IMG/VR virus record: IMGVR_UViG_3300045885_000119 | Location: 1-35,675 of that record | Length of the DNA: 35,675 nt | Reading direction: 5' to 3' (one strand) | DNA from: a virus | Shown here: positions 6,762 through 14,435 of the stretch, in pieces | Layout: the number at the start of each line of letters is the position of its first letter | How positions within the stretch are numbered: the first letter of the stretch is position 1 | The notes under the pieces: model-generated | What the model was told of the DNA's origin: nothing | Databases searched by the model: none | Seen by the model: only the letters and a program-made list of their open reading frames with translations | Translations under genes and position numbers: made by a program

Positions 6762-6786
6762 CTCACCGAAGGAACAGAGAAGTGAG
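6762..6786 (+). repeat. Duplicated 25-bp leader with RBS, copy 2
   Basis: Exact copy of 6349-6373, here placed before the 56-aa zinc-ribbon gene starting at 6782. The identical stretch covers the ribosome-binding site and start codon but not the following coding sequence, so only the expression signal was duplicated or conserved. Confidence 0.75.
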
Positions 6787-6952
6787 CCCGCTTGCCATCT
6801 TTCCCTGCGCGTACTGCGGGAAGCGGGACCGCATCCACGTCTCCACCATCTACGCGGAGTGTTGGGACTGCTGGCTCGCCATCACGGGCGGCCGGACCCG
6901 CCGCTTCGGCCGTCGCTGGCTCCTTCGGCGCTGGTTCGGGAGGAACCCATGA
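6782..6952 (+). CDS. Zinc-ribbon microprotein (56 aa)
   Basis: GTG 6782 lies at the end of the second copy of the 25-bp leader. The product has CAYCGK and CWDC (residues 9-14 and 27-30), a four-cysteine zinc ribbon, followed by a strongly basic Arg/Trp tail (RRFGRRWLLRRWFGRNP) that could bind nucleic acid or membrane. Its stop overlaps the next ATG at 6949. It is short but supported by the leader, the overlap and the zinc motif. Confidence 0.6.
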   Translation: MSPLAIFPCAYCGKRDRIHVSTIYAECWDCWLAITGGRTRRFGRRWLLRRWFGRNP

Positions 6953-7209
6953 CCACTGAACGGATACGTGAGGCGATCGAGCAGCTTGGGACGGGGCTCA
7001 CCGACGAGGACTACGACGCCGGGCGCTCCGAATCCGAGGTTGACGACGAACTGCGCTCCGCCGCCCTCGCTGAACTCGACCGTCTAGAGAAGGTTGTAGA
7101 GGCGCTGAGGGAGATTCAAGCGACGCACAAGGCTCGCGGCTACTGCCTGTGGGCGCAGGACATCGCTGAGGCCGCCCTCTCCGACCTAGAAGCTACCGAG
7201 GAGGAGTAG
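6949..7209 (+). CDS. Acidic helical protein (86 aa)
   Basis: ATG 6949 follows an AGGAA site and overlaps the preceding stop. The product is acidic and helical throughout (Glu/Asp-rich; ALAELDRLEKVVEALREI), with a short KARGYCLWAQDIAEAALSDL segment that resembles small phage proteins of unknown role. It ends directly before the next ATG, with GAGGAG in its tail serving as that gene's ribosome-binding site. Confidence 0.6.
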   Translation: MTTERIREAIEQLGTGLTDEDYDAGRSESEVDDELRSAALAELDRLEKVVEALREIQATHKARGYCLWAQDIAEAALSDLEATEEE

Positions 7210-7464
7210 ATGGCAACGCCGATGCAAGTCGTCTGTGAAATCTGCGCGGACTCGAACTACCGGGAGGACTTCCCGCCGAGGACGAGACCCGTTCATGCGA
7301 CCGCTCATGACCTTGCCGACATGCTCGTACATCACGCCGGGCTCCACGACGACCTGGGCCGCGTGGACTTCACGGTTTCGGTGGCTACCGAGGAGGAGAC
7401 ACGGCGTGCCGCGGCTCGTCGGCTGACGCAGCTATCGCAGGAGGTGGAAGGTGGCTACCGCTAG
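7210..7464 (+). CDS. Hypothetical protein (84 aa)
   Basis: Starts at the base after the previous stop, with GAGGAGGAG upstream. It has a CEIC pair near the N-terminus, then a His-rich segment (ATAHDLADMLVHHAGLHDD) that together could bind a metal as a C2H2-like site. The C-terminus is helical. It overlaps the next gene by 14 bases. No family is recognised. Confidence 0.6.
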   Translation: MATPMQVVCEICADSNYREDFPPRTRPVHATAHDLADMLVHHAGLHDDLGRVDFTVSVATEEETRRAAARRLTQLSQEVEGGYR

Positions 7465-7696
7465 GTCGATGGATGACGCACGGATCGTGAGACTGCATAA
7501 CCCGTCAGACTTGGCGGCGAACGCAGCACCGATCGCGTCCTGTCTCCTCTGCGGGCATGAGCAACCGCTGGCGGTCTACCGAGAAGGAACGACCACGGGT
7601 GTCTGCTCGGAGTGCCGCGACCTCGCGGCTCCGAACCGAGGGCCTTGCAGCCCCGCCCGCGACTGTGCCTGCTGGCATCGGTCGGTGTATCGATGA
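7451..7696 (+). CDS. Zinc-ribbon protein (81 aa)
   Basis: GTG 7451 is chosen because GGAGG sits 6-7 nt upstream, inside the end of the preceding gene. Residues 31-34 (CLLC) and 52-55 (CSEC) form a typical zinc ribbon. A second cluster, CSPARDCACWH, lies near the C-terminus. It overlaps the next ATG by 4 bases. This Cys-rich small protein is similar in style to the neighbours at 6557 and 6782, without obvious sequence homology. Confidence 0.6.
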   Translation: MATARSMDDARIVRLHNPSDLAANAAPIASCLLCGHEQPLAVYREGTTTGVCSECRDLAAPNRGPCSPARDCACWHRSVYR

Positions 7697-8202
7697 CCGA
7701 TGACGAACAGATCGTGAGGGAGGCGATGGGGCTGCTCGACGGCCGGGGGCGACTCTGCAACCTCGCGGACGAACCCGCGACCGAAACGGCGACGCCGACC
7801 TCGTTGCCGCACGTAGGTCCCCAAGCCCCGCTCACCCCCGCAACCCCCGACGAGGAAGCGACAGCACGCATCCTGGCCAGTCTAGCGGAAGTAGAGCGGG
7901 AACTCGCGCTAACGAAGGAGCGCCGCCGCGACGACCTCAGCCGGGAACGTGAACTGCAAGGTCAGGTCGAGCGTCTGATCGGGCTGCTCGATGCGGCTGG
8001 CAAGCGTCTAGCGGAAGTAGAGCGGGAACGTGACGAACGGGACCGTGCCGTAGCGGACGCGGCCATCGTGATCCGTGACCTCAAGGCCGAACGGGACCGC
8101 TACCGCTCCATCGACGCAGACGACCTGTTGGATCAGCTTCGCGCCACGTTCGATGCATGGACGTACGCGGCCCGCGGCGCCCTATCAAACGAAGGAGGGT
8201 AA
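7693..8202 (+). CDS. Coiled-coil protein with internal repeat (169 aa)
   Basis: ATG 7693 overlaps the preceding stop. After a Thr/Pro-rich segment (about 28-55), residues 60-140 form a long Glu/Arg/Leu coiled coil. A 24-bp stretch is repeated exactly within it (7880-7903 and 8006-8029), encoding the LAEVERE core twice, so part of the helix arose by duplication. The C-terminus (LLDQLRATFDAWTYAARGAL) is a separate helix. Function is unknown; a structural or scaffolding role would fit the shape. Confidence 0.6.
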   Translation: MTDDEQIVREAMGLLDGRGRLCNLADEPATETATPTSLPHVGPQAPLTPATPDEEATARILASLAEVERELALTKERRRDDLSRERELQGQVERLIGLLDAAGKRLAEVERERDERDRAVADAAIVIRDLKAERDRYRSIDADDLLDQLRATFDAWTYAARGALSNEGG

Positions 8203-8205
8203 CCC

Positions 8206-8430
8206 GTGATCAACACCGGCAACGATCGCGTCGAGGTGTACGAAGATGCCGAGGGTATGTGGCGATGGCGGCGCATCGACGGCGACAACGGCAAGATCGT
8301 GAGCGTGAGCGGCGAGGGCTACACCGATCGCGGGTACTGCATCGACGCGGCGATGGCGTACAACCGGCTACCGGGGTCGAGGACGAATGTGCGGTGGGAT
8401 CAGTTCCTCTCGGTCGAGGGTGATCGGTGA
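8206..8430 (+). CDS. DUF1508/YegP-like small protein
   Basis: GTG 8206 has a strong GAAGGAGGG site. The 74-aa product matches the single YegP/DUF1508 repeat pattern: VEVYEDAEGMWRWRRIDGDN, then GKIVSVSGEGYTDRGYCIDA, in which a W-R-W-R strand is followed by S-x-G-E-G-Y-x-x-R. These small beta-rich domains are widespread in bacteria and phages; their biochemical role is not settled. It overlaps the downstream HNH gene by 4 bases. Confidence 0.7.
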   Translation: MINTGNDRVEVYEDAEGMWRWRRIDGDNGKIVSVSGEGYTDRGYCIDAAMAYNRLPGSRTNVRWDQFLSVEGDR

Positions 8431-8819
8431 GGCCGAAGCGCCCGTGCCTCCGATGCGGCACCCCTACCCTCGGGCGCTACTGCTCACGGTGCGCGGTGCT
8501 CGCCCCGCCGGCCAACCGATCGTGGTCCGAGATGAAGCGTCGGCGTAGCGTGGTCGCGGCGTGGGTCGCGGCGAACGGGTGGGTCTGCCCGGGCTGGCGC
8601 ACCCCACCTCACCCCTCGACCGACCTCACCGCGGACCATGTGATACCCCGCGCAGATGGTGGCGAGGCGGGCCCGCTCCGGGTTCTGTGCCGATCGTGCA
8701 ACAGCCGGCGCGGGGTAGGGGGGGGTGGGGTCGGCGTCGAGAATTCACACGCGCAGCCGCTGCACCCCGCACCTCGCCGGGAAGAAAAGCTCGGGCCCGA
8801 CCTCGGCGGCGCGGCGTGA
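8427..8819 (+). CDS. HNH endonuclease next to the terminase (packaging-associated)
   Basis: The 130-aa product has an N-terminal zinc knuckle (CLRCG, then CSRC) and an HNH core: VCPGWRTPPHPSTDLTADHV (first His) with IPRADGG and VLCRSCNSRRG. HNH proteins encoded directly before the large terminase are known to be needed for terminase cleavage in HK97- and phi-SLT-like phages. GTG 8427 overlaps the DUF1508 stop, and the gene ends overlapping the terminase start. No separate small terminase subunit is recognisable upstream, so one of the small proteins above may fill that role. Confidence 0.85.
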   Translation: MRPKRPCLRCGTPTLGRYCSRCAVLAPPANRSWSEMKRRRSVVAAWVAANGWVCPGWRTPPHPSTDLTADHVIPRADGGEAGPLRVLCRSCNSRRGVGGGGVGVENSHAQPLHPAPRREEKLGPDLGGAA

Positions 8820-10276
8820 GCTCGGCGGCCTCGATCACCGTGCGCCGGCGCGGCCGGCCGAAGGGGTACAACCTCGCCGCGTTCGCCCGGTTCGTGACGA
8901 CGCTCGTGCCCGACACGGGCGGCCACATGCGGCTCGAACCGTTCGAGCGCCGGATGCTCCGCGAGTTCTTCGCCGGCGCCACCGAGACGGTGATCATCAT
9001 CCCGAAGAAGAACGGCAAGACGACGTTGCTCGCCGCGCTCGCCCTGTTCCACCTGCTCGTATGGCCCGACGCCGAGTGTGTGATCGGGGCAAGCTCGCGG
9101 GATCAGGCGACGATCCTGTTCACCCAGGCCGCCGGCCTCGTCGACCGGTCCGGGCTCGGGCACCTGTTCGACGTGAAGGGCGGCTACCGCCAGATCAGGC
9201 TCCGGGCGAACCCGGCGGCCCGCCTGCGGGTTCTGGCCGCCGACGCGAACACCGCCGACGGCGTGATCCCAACGTTGGCGCTCGTCGATGAGCTTCACCG
9301 GCACCCGAGCGCCGAGCTCTACGGCGTGTTCCGCGACGGCCTGGGCCCGCGTGACGGGCAGATGCTCACGATCAGCACCGCCGGCGCCACGCTCGACTCG
9401 CCGCTCGGGGTGCTCCGCACCTCGGCGCATCGCCTGCGCCGATTCGAGCGTGACGAGCGCGCCAAGTGGACCCACGCCGTGAGCGATGACGGGACGTTCG
9501 TGCTTCACGAATGGGCGCTCGCGCCCGACGACGACCCGCACGACCTGGCGCTCGTCAAGCGCGCCAACCCCGCGTCGTGGCAGACGGTGCGCCGGCTCCG
9601 AGCTCGGCACGACTCGCCCTCGACGACGCCGTGGCAATGGCTCCGGTTCGCCTGCGGCGTGTGGACCGAGGGCGAGGAACCGTGGATCGACCCGCGGGCG
9701 TGGGATCGCCTCGGCGTCGAGGCGCCGGCGGTCGCCGAGGGCTCGCCCGTGTGGCTCGCGGTCGACCTGGGGGTTCGCCACGACACGACCGCGATCGTGG
9801 TCGCCGGCCTGCCCGAGGCGCGCTCCGACGGCCGGATCGGCACCGCGGCCGTGATCCTGGCGCCGGGCGACACCGGGTTGGCGATCGCCCGCGTCGAGGC
9901 GACGCTGCGCGAGCTCGCCGGCCGCTACACGGTGCACGGCGTGGCCTATGACCCATGGTCGTTCCGGCGCTCCGCCGAGCTCCTGGGCGACGAGGGGTTG
10001 GAGATGGTCGAATTCCCGCAGTCGCCCGAGCGGATGTCGATCGCGAGCGCGGCGCTGTATCGGCTGATCGAGACGGAGGGGTTGGCTCACGACGGGGACC
10101 CGGTGCTCCGGGCCCAGGTGCTCGCCGGCGTGACCAAGGAAACCGAGCGCGGATGGCGGTTGCAGAAAGACCCGCGGTCGAAGCGACCGATCGACGCGTT
10201 GATCGCGCTCACGATGGCGGCGTACATGGCGAGCTCGAACGAGCGCCCGACGATGCCGCTCGTCGCGTTCGTCTAG
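8816..10276 (+). CDS. terL: Terminase large subunit
   Basis: This 486-aa protein carries the packaging motor signature. Its ATPase domain has a Walker A PKKNGKTT (residues 63-70) and a Walker B LVDE (156-159). The C-terminal RNase-H-like nuclease domain has acidic residues in VWLAVDLG (D317), AYDPWSF (D379) and KRPIDALIA (D460). It belongs to the Terminase_1 (HK97-type) family, which translocates DNA into the prohead and cuts it. GTG 8816 overlaps the HNH stop; a longer frame to 8561 would overlap the HNH gene fully and is rejected. A 108-bp structured gap follows. Confidence 0.95.
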   Translation: MSSAASITVRRRGRPKGYNLAAFARFVTTLVPDTGGHMRLEPFERRMLREFFAGATETVIIIPKKNGKTTLLAALALFHLLVWPDAECVIGASSRDQATILFTQAAGLVDRSGLGHLFDVKGGYRQIRLRANPAARLRVLAADANTADGVIPTLALVDELHRHPSAELYGVFRDGLGPRDGQMLTISTAGATLDSPLGVLRTSAHRLRRFERDERAKWTHAVSDDGTFVLHEWALAPDDDPHDLALVKRANPASWQTVRRLRARHDSPSTTPWQWLRFACGVWTEGEEPWIDPRAWDRLGVEAPAVAEGSPVWLAVDLGVRHDTTAIVVAGLPEARSDGRIGTAAVILAPGDTGLAIARVEATLRELAGRYTVHGVAYDPWSFRRSAELLGDEGLEMVEFPQSPERMSIASAALYRLIETEGLAHDGDPVLRAQVLAGVTKETERGWRLQKDPRSKRPIDALIALTMAAYMASSNERPTMPLVAFV

Positions 10277-10311
10277 ACTCGGTGTTCCCAGGCGTTCAAT
10301 AGCTCCGCGCC

Positions 10312-10354
10312 GCCGGCGTGCTCGCGGGGTGGGGCAGCGCCCAAGAGCGCCGGC
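10312..10354 (+). other. Long stem-loop between terminase and portal
   Basis: GCCGGCG (10312-10318) and CGCCGGC (10348-10354) form a perfect 7-bp stem, extendable by CTC/GAG after a 2-nt bulge, around a loop rich in G and C. It occupies the only sizeable gap in the head gene block and ends just upstream of the GTGACC element before the portal gene. It could terminate the early transcript and let the portal promoter take over. There is no T-run. Confidence 0.45.
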
Positions 10355-10359
10355 ACCTC

Positions 10360-10387
10360 GTGACCTCGCACGCATCATCGGGTCGTG
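10360..10387 (+). promoter_or_regulatory. GTGACC late-start element (portal)
   Basis: GTGACC begins exactly 25 nt before the portal GTG. With the four other sites it shares C at position 12, A at 15, T at 19, and G at 21 and 23 (counting G of GTGACC as 1). The A and T four bases apart, ending 6 nt before the start codon, could be a weak -10 (NANNNT) for a leaderless transcript. This is the only copy that is not next to an upstream stop codon. Confidence 0.55.
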
Positions 10388-11767
10388 GCCTTGTTCCGCC
10401 GCGCACCGCGTGAACACCTCGAAGAGCGGTACTCGTTCGCCGATTGGATGGCGGACCTACTCGTGTATGGCGGCAACGGCTACGCCGCGGCGCCTCGACA
10501 GACGCTCACCGGCTCCGACGAGCGGATCGAGGGAAACTTCGCCGGGCTCGTGCACGCGGCGTACAAGAACAACGGCGTCATCTTCGCGTGCATCCTCGTG
10601 CGACAATTGCTCTTCTCCGAGGCGCGGTTCCAGTTCCAGCGGATCAGGGCGGGCCGGCCCGGGGACCTGTTCGGTACGCCCGCGCTCGACCCGCTCGAGA
10701 CGCCGTGGCGGGGCGGGACCACCGGCGACCTGCTCACCCGGATGGAACAGGATGGCTCGATCGCCGGCAACGCGTTCATCCGCCGCAACGGCTCGCGGCT
10801 CGAGCGCCTGCGGCCGGATTGGGTGACGATCGTCGTCGGCTCGCGCAACGCGAACGCCCAGGTGTGGGACCTCGACACCGAGGTGATCGGCTACGTGTAT
10901 CAGCCGGGCGGCCCGAGCGGTGGGCGTGAGCCGATCGCGCTGCTCGCCGAGACGGTCGCGCACTACGCGCCGATCCCTGACCCGGTGTCGCCGTTCCGCG
11001 GGATGTCGTGGCTCCAAGCCGTGATCACCGAGACGGAGGCCGACTCCGCGGCGACCGAGCATAAGCGGGCGTTCTTCGCCAACGGCGCGACCGTGAATCA
11101 GGCGATCGTGCTCGATCCGACCGTGACCAAGGAGATGTTCGAGTACTTCAAGGACAAGTTCAACGAAGAGCACCAGGGCGTGACCAACGCGTACAAGACG
11201 GTGTTCCTCGGTGGCGGCGCCGACCTCAAGGTGCTCGGCTCGACGATGCAACAGATGGAATTCAAACAGACCCAGGGCGCCGGCGAGACGAGGATCGCGG
11301 CGGCCGCGGGCGTTCCGCCGGTGATCGTCGGCCTGTCGGAGGGGTTGCAGGCCGCGACGTACTCGAACTACGGGCAGGCCCGCCGGCGTTTCGCCGACGG
11401 GACCATGCGCCCGCTGTGGCGGCAGGCGTGCGGGGCGCTCGCGACGATCATCGACGTGCCCGCCGATGCGCGGTTGTGGTACGACGCCCGCGACATCGCG
11501 TTCTTGCAAGAGGATGAGAAGGACGAGGCCGACATCCAAGCGGTGCAAGCGCAGGCGATCGCGTCGCTCGTGACCGCCGGCTACACCGCGGATTCGGTCG
11601 TGGCCGCGGTGGTCGGTGGCGACCTCACGCTGCTCGAGCACTCGGGGCTATTCTCGGTGCAATTGAACCCGGCCGGCTCGACGCCGGCGCCCGCTGACGA
11701 GGCCGCTCGGGCGATCGCGAAGCTCGTCGCGCCGCATCTTGCCGACAAGGGCAACGGTTCGGCGTGA
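10385..11767 (+). CDS. Portal protein (HK97 family)
   Basis: The 460-aa product has the HK97-family portal layout: an N-terminal segment (NNGVIFACILVRQLLFSEAR), a central FANGATVNQAIVLDP region, and the hallmark GVPPVIVGLSEGLQAATYSN before the C-terminal domain. Twelve copies form the ring at the unique capsid vertex through which DNA passes and to which the tail joins. GTG 10385 sits exactly 25 nt after a GTGACC element. Its stop overlaps the start of the protease-capsid gene, so the two are translated together. Confidence 0.93.
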   Translation: MALFRRAPREHLEERYSFADWMADLLVYGGNGYAAAPRQTLTGSDERIEGNFAGLVHAAYKNNGVIFACILVRQLLFSEARFQFQRIRAGRPGDLFGTPALDPLETPWRGGTTGDLLTRMEQDGSIAGNAFIRRNGSRLERLRPDWVTIVVGSRNANAQVWDLDTEVIGYVYQPGGPSGGREPIALLAETVAHYAPIPDPVSPFRGMSWLQAVITETEADSAATEHKRAFFANGATVNQAIVLDPTVTKEMFEYFKDKFNEEHQGVTNAYKTVFLGGGADLKVLGSTMQQMEFKQTQGAGETRIAAAAGVPPVIVGLSEGLQAATYSNYGQARRRFADGTMRPLWRQACGALATIIDVPADARLWYDARDIAFLQEDEKDEADIQAVQAQAIASLVTAGYTADSVVAAVVGGDLTLLEHSGLFSVQLNPAGSTPAPADEAARAIAKLVAPHLADKGNGSA

Positions 11768-14145
11768 CGCGACCCGGAGAATCGGCGCAGATGGATACTC
11801 CGCGACTGCCGCGTGAGAACCTCGTGCGGATGATGGGTCGGGGCTCGATCGAGCTCCGACACGCCGAGGATGCCGCTGGCGACGCCTCGGGGATGCCGAC
11901 GATGACGGGACGCTTCGCCGTGTTCAACACGTGGGCCCGGATCGACTCGGTGTTCGAGGGGCGGTTCATGGAGCAGTTCGCCCCCGGCGCGTTCAAGAAG
12001 ACGTTCCGCGAGCGGCGCGATCAGATGCGGGTGACGTTCAACCACGGCCACGACCCGTCGCTCGGCGACAAGGTGCTCGGTCCGATCGACGAGCTCCGCG
12101 AGGATGAGGTCGGCGCGTTCTACGCCGTACCGCTGCTCGACACCGCGTACAACCGCGAGCTCGTGCCCGGGCTCGAGGCGGGCCTGTACGGGGCGTCGAT
12201 GCGCTTCGCCGTGCACCGCGAGCTCGTCGACGAGCGTCCCGAACCGTCCGACTACAACCCGGAGGGGTTGCCCGAGCGGACCGTCAAAGAGGCCGAGGTG
12301 TTTGAATTCGGCCCCGTGACGTTCCCGGCCTACGCCGACGCGACCGCTGGCGTGCGCTCGATCACCGACGAGGTCGTGTTCGAGCAGTTCACCGAGAACC
12401 CGGCGCGCCTGGCCGGCCTGATCGACACCGTGCGCGCATCCAAGAGCTTCAACGTGGGCTTCGCCTCCGTGTCGCCGACCGTGACCGTGGCGAGCTCGAG
12501 CAACACCGCGGCGGCGCCCATCACGAACACGACGAACACCGTCACGCTTCGCAACACTCCGACGCCGGCAGGAGCCACCTCGGAGCGGACCACGGAACCG
12601 GAAGAGCAGCGCAAGGGGGGAAGCATGTACGACATCGACCGATTCGACTCCGTGGAGCTCCTGACCGCCCGCAAGGGCGAGATCGAGACGCGGCGCGAGT
12701 ACCTCAACGCCGAGCACGGCGCCCGCGAGTTCACGCCCGAGGTCCGGGCGGAGTGGGACGAGCTCGGCGCCGAGCACAAGGCGATCCTCGAGCGGCTCAC
12801 GCACCTGGCCGAGCGCCAGGCCGTGATCGAGGCGCAGGCCAAGCGCCAGGCCGTGATCACCGAGCCGACGCCGGTGCGCGGCGGTTCCACGCCGCCGGGG
12901 ACGCGGCGCGGGCCCGACGACCCGCACGACCTGGCCGCGTACCGCGCAACGGCCTCGACGCCGGGCCAAGAGGCGCGGATGTTGCTGGACGGTGCGCGGC
13001 GCTCGATCGAGGTGACGGCGTTCCCCGAGCGGGCCGGCTTCGACGCCGACCGCCAGCGCGAGCTCGCCGAGCAAACGCTGCTCAAGCTCGAGCGGGGCGA
13101 CGAGGACAACGACGGGGCCGCCGGCGCGTTCGCCCGCTACATGCTGGCGGTGGGCTCGCCGAGCTACCGCCGGGCGTTCGGCAAGTTCGCGATGAGCTCG
13201 CCGGCGCCGGCCATGTTCTCGCCGCAGGAGTCGCTCGCGGTGGAACAGGCGCGACAGGTGGCAGAGCGTGCGTTCACCCTCGGCTCGACCGGCCTGCCGG
13301 TGCCGTATCAGCTCGACCCGACGATCATCCCCATCTCGAACGGGTCGGTGAACCCCTACCGCACCATCTCGCGGGTCGTCCAGACGACCGTCAACGAGTG
13401 GCGCGGGGCGACGTCGGCCGGCATCACGGCCGCGTACGCCGCGGAGGGCACCGAGGCGTCGGACAACACGCCGACGCTGACCCAACCGGTGATCCCGGCG
13501 GTGCGCGCTCAGGCGTTCGTGCCGTTCTCGATCGAGGTCGGCCAGGATTGGGGCTCGATCGAGGCCGAGATGACGCGTGAGGTCGGTGACGCCAAGGACG
13601 ACCTCGAGGCGACCAAGTTCACGCTCGGGACCGGGACGAACGAGCCGACGGGTCTGATCGTCGGCGCCTCGACCACGGTCGCCACGGCGACCACCGGGGC
13701 GTTCGTGATCGGCGACCTGTACAAGCTCGAGGAGGCGCTCCCGCCCAGGTTCCGCTCGAGGGCGTCGATCGTCGCGAACCGCTTCATCTACAACAAGGTG
13801 CGGCAGTTCGACACGGCCGGCGGCTCGGGCGTGTGGCTCGAGGGGTTGCAGCCGGGGCTCGCGAATCAGGTCCCGACGCCGGGCGCGATCGGCCAGCGGG
13901 TGCTCGGCTACCCGGCGTTCGAGGTGTCGGCGATGGACGCGGTGCTCACGACCGGGTCGGAGATCATGGTCGCGGGCGACTTCCGGTACTTCATCATCGT
14001 GGACCGGGTCGGCATGAGCGCAGACCTGATCCCGCACCTCGTGGGGACCAACCACCGGCCGACCGGCCAGCGTGGGCTCTACTTCTTCTGGCGCAACGGT
14101 GCGGAGGTCGTCAACGCGGCCGCGTTCCGCACCTTGCAGACGTAA
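11764..14145 (+). CDS. Fused prohead protease and major capsid protein
   Basis: One 793-codon frame encodes two normally separate proteins. Residues 30-205 are a U35-type (HK97) prohead protease: MTGRFAVFNTWARID, FNHGHDPSLG with the likely catalytic His, and LYGASMRFAV with the likely catalytic Ser145. A Thr/Ser/Asn-rich linker (about 235-287) leads to a coiled-coil scaffold-like part (288-365) and an HK97-fold capsid domain (about 430-793: NGSVNPYRTISRVVQTT, FSIEVGQDWGSIEAEM, TGTNEPTGL). The protease matures the prohead by removing the scaffold; the capsid domain builds the shell. GTG 11764 overlaps the portal stop. Codon 288 is a strong internal start (see next entry). Fusions of this kind are known but uncommon. 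Confidence 0.93.
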   Translation: MTRPGESAQMDTPRLPRENLVRMMGRGSIELRHAEDAAGDASGMPTMTGRFAVFNTWARIDSVFEGRFMEQFAPGAFKKTFRERRDQMRVTFNHGHDPSLGDKVLGPIDELREDEVGAFYAVPLLDTAYNRELVPGLEAGLYGASMRFAVHRELVDERPEPSDYNPEGLPERTVKEAEVFEFGPVTFPAYADATAGVRSITDEVVFEQFTENPARLAGLIDTVRASKSFNVGFASVSPTVTVASSSNTAAAPITNTTNTVTLRNTPTPAGATSERTTEPEEQRKGGSMYDIDRFDSVELLTARKGEIETRREYLNAEHGAREFTPEVRAEWDELGAEHKAILERLTHLAERQAVIEAQAKRQAVITEPTPVRGGSTPPGTRRGPDDPHDLAAYRATASTPGQEARMLLDGARRSIEVTAFPERAGFDADRQRELAEQTLLKLERGDEDNDGAAGAFARYMLAVGSPSYRRAFGKFAMSSPAPAMFSPQESLAVEQARQVAERAFTLGSTGLPVPYQLDPTIIPISNGSVNPYRTISRVVQTTVNEWRGATSAGITAAYAAEGTEASDNTPTLTQPVIPAVRAQAFVPFSIEVGQDWGSIEAEMTREVGDAKDDLEATKFTLGTGTNEPTGLIVGASTTVATATTGAFVIGDLYKLEEALPPRFRSRASIVANRFIYNKVRQFDTAGGSGVWLEGLQPGLANQVPTPGAIGQRVLGYPAFEVSAMDAVLTTGSEIMVAGDFRYFIIVDRVGMSADLIPHLVGTNHRPTGQRGLYFFWRNGAEVVNAAAFRTLQT
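12625..14145 (+). CDS. Nested major capsid protein from internal start
   Basis: ATG 12625 is codon 288 of the fusion gene, directly preceded by an A/G-rich AAGGGGGGAAGC Shine-Dalgarno-like stretch, the best ribosome-binding site within the gene. Translation here gives a 506-aa delta-domain/capsid protein without the protease. Phages need hundreds of capsid subunits but few proteases, so an internal start would supply the right ratio. This is an inference from the sequence; proteolysis at the linker is an alternative way to free the capsid protein. Confidence 0.6.
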   Translation: MYDIDRFDSVELLTARKGEIETRREYLNAEHGAREFTPEVRAEWDELGAEHKAILERLTHLAERQAVIEAQAKRQAVITEPTPVRGGSTPPGTRRGPDDPHDLAAYRATASTPGQEARMLLDGARRSIEVTAFPERAGFDADRQRELAEQTLLKLERGDEDNDGAAGAFARYMLAVGSPSYRRAFGKFAMSSPAPAMFSPQESLAVEQARQVAERAFTLGSTGLPVPYQLDPTIIPISNGSVNPYRTISRVVQTTVNEWRGATSAGITAAYAAEGTEASDNTPTLTQPVIPAVRAQAFVPFSIEVGQDWGSIEAEMTREVGDAKDDLEATKFTLGTGTNEPTGLIVGASTTVATATTGAFVIGDLYKLEEALPPRFRSRASIVANRFIYNKVRQFDTAGGSGVWLEGLQPGLANQVPTPGAIGQRVLGYPAFEVSAMDAVLTTGSEIMVAGDFRYFIIVDRVGMSADLIPHLVGTNHRPTGQRGLYFFWRNGAEVVNAAAFRTLQT

Positions 14146-14155
14146 CAGGCCGGAT

Positions 14156-14187
14156 GGGCCGAGGGGTGTCACGGCGCCCCTCGGCCC
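14156..14187 (+). terminator. Strong hairpin after the capsid gene
   Basis: GGGCCGAGGGG (14156-14166) and CCCCTCGGCCC (14177-14187) form a perfect 11-bp stem with a 10-nt loop in the 62-bp gap after the capsid gene. A T-run is absent, as is usual in GC-rich actinobacterial terminators. It is likely a partial terminator or mRNA stabiliser that keeps capsid message abundant relative to downstream genes. Confidence 0.7.
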
Positions 14188-14207
14188 GCCGGGGAGCGGG
14201 AGGCGAG

Positions 14208-14435
14208 ATGCCGGCAGCCAAGAAACCGACGGGGACGCTCCTGCGGGCGATCACGTCGGGCGCCTGGCAGGACCCGAAAACGATGGAGTCGTACTCGATC
14301 CGACAGGGCGAGCTCATCCGCTCGGATCACCCGGTCGCGAAGGCCGTGCCCGTGTGGTTCGAGCCGGCCGAGGACTTCGACCGGCCCGCGGTCGAGCAGG
14401 CCACGGCGGCGCCGGGCGAGAAGCGGGGCGCGTAG
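14208..14435 (+). CDS. Small head-region protein (75 aa)
   Basis: ATG 14208 has a GGGAGGCG site just upstream and follows the post-capsid hairpin. The N-terminus is basic (MPAAKKPTGTLLRAITS), the middle is beta-like and the C-terminus is acidic and Pro/Ala-rich. It ends one base before the next gene. Its position just after the capsid gene suits a head-assembly or head-tail adaptor protein, but no family is recognised. Confidence 0.55.
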   Translation: MPAAKKPTGTLLRAITSGAWQDPKTMESYSIRQGELIRSDHPVAKAVPVWFEPAEDFDRPAVEQATAAPGEKRGA

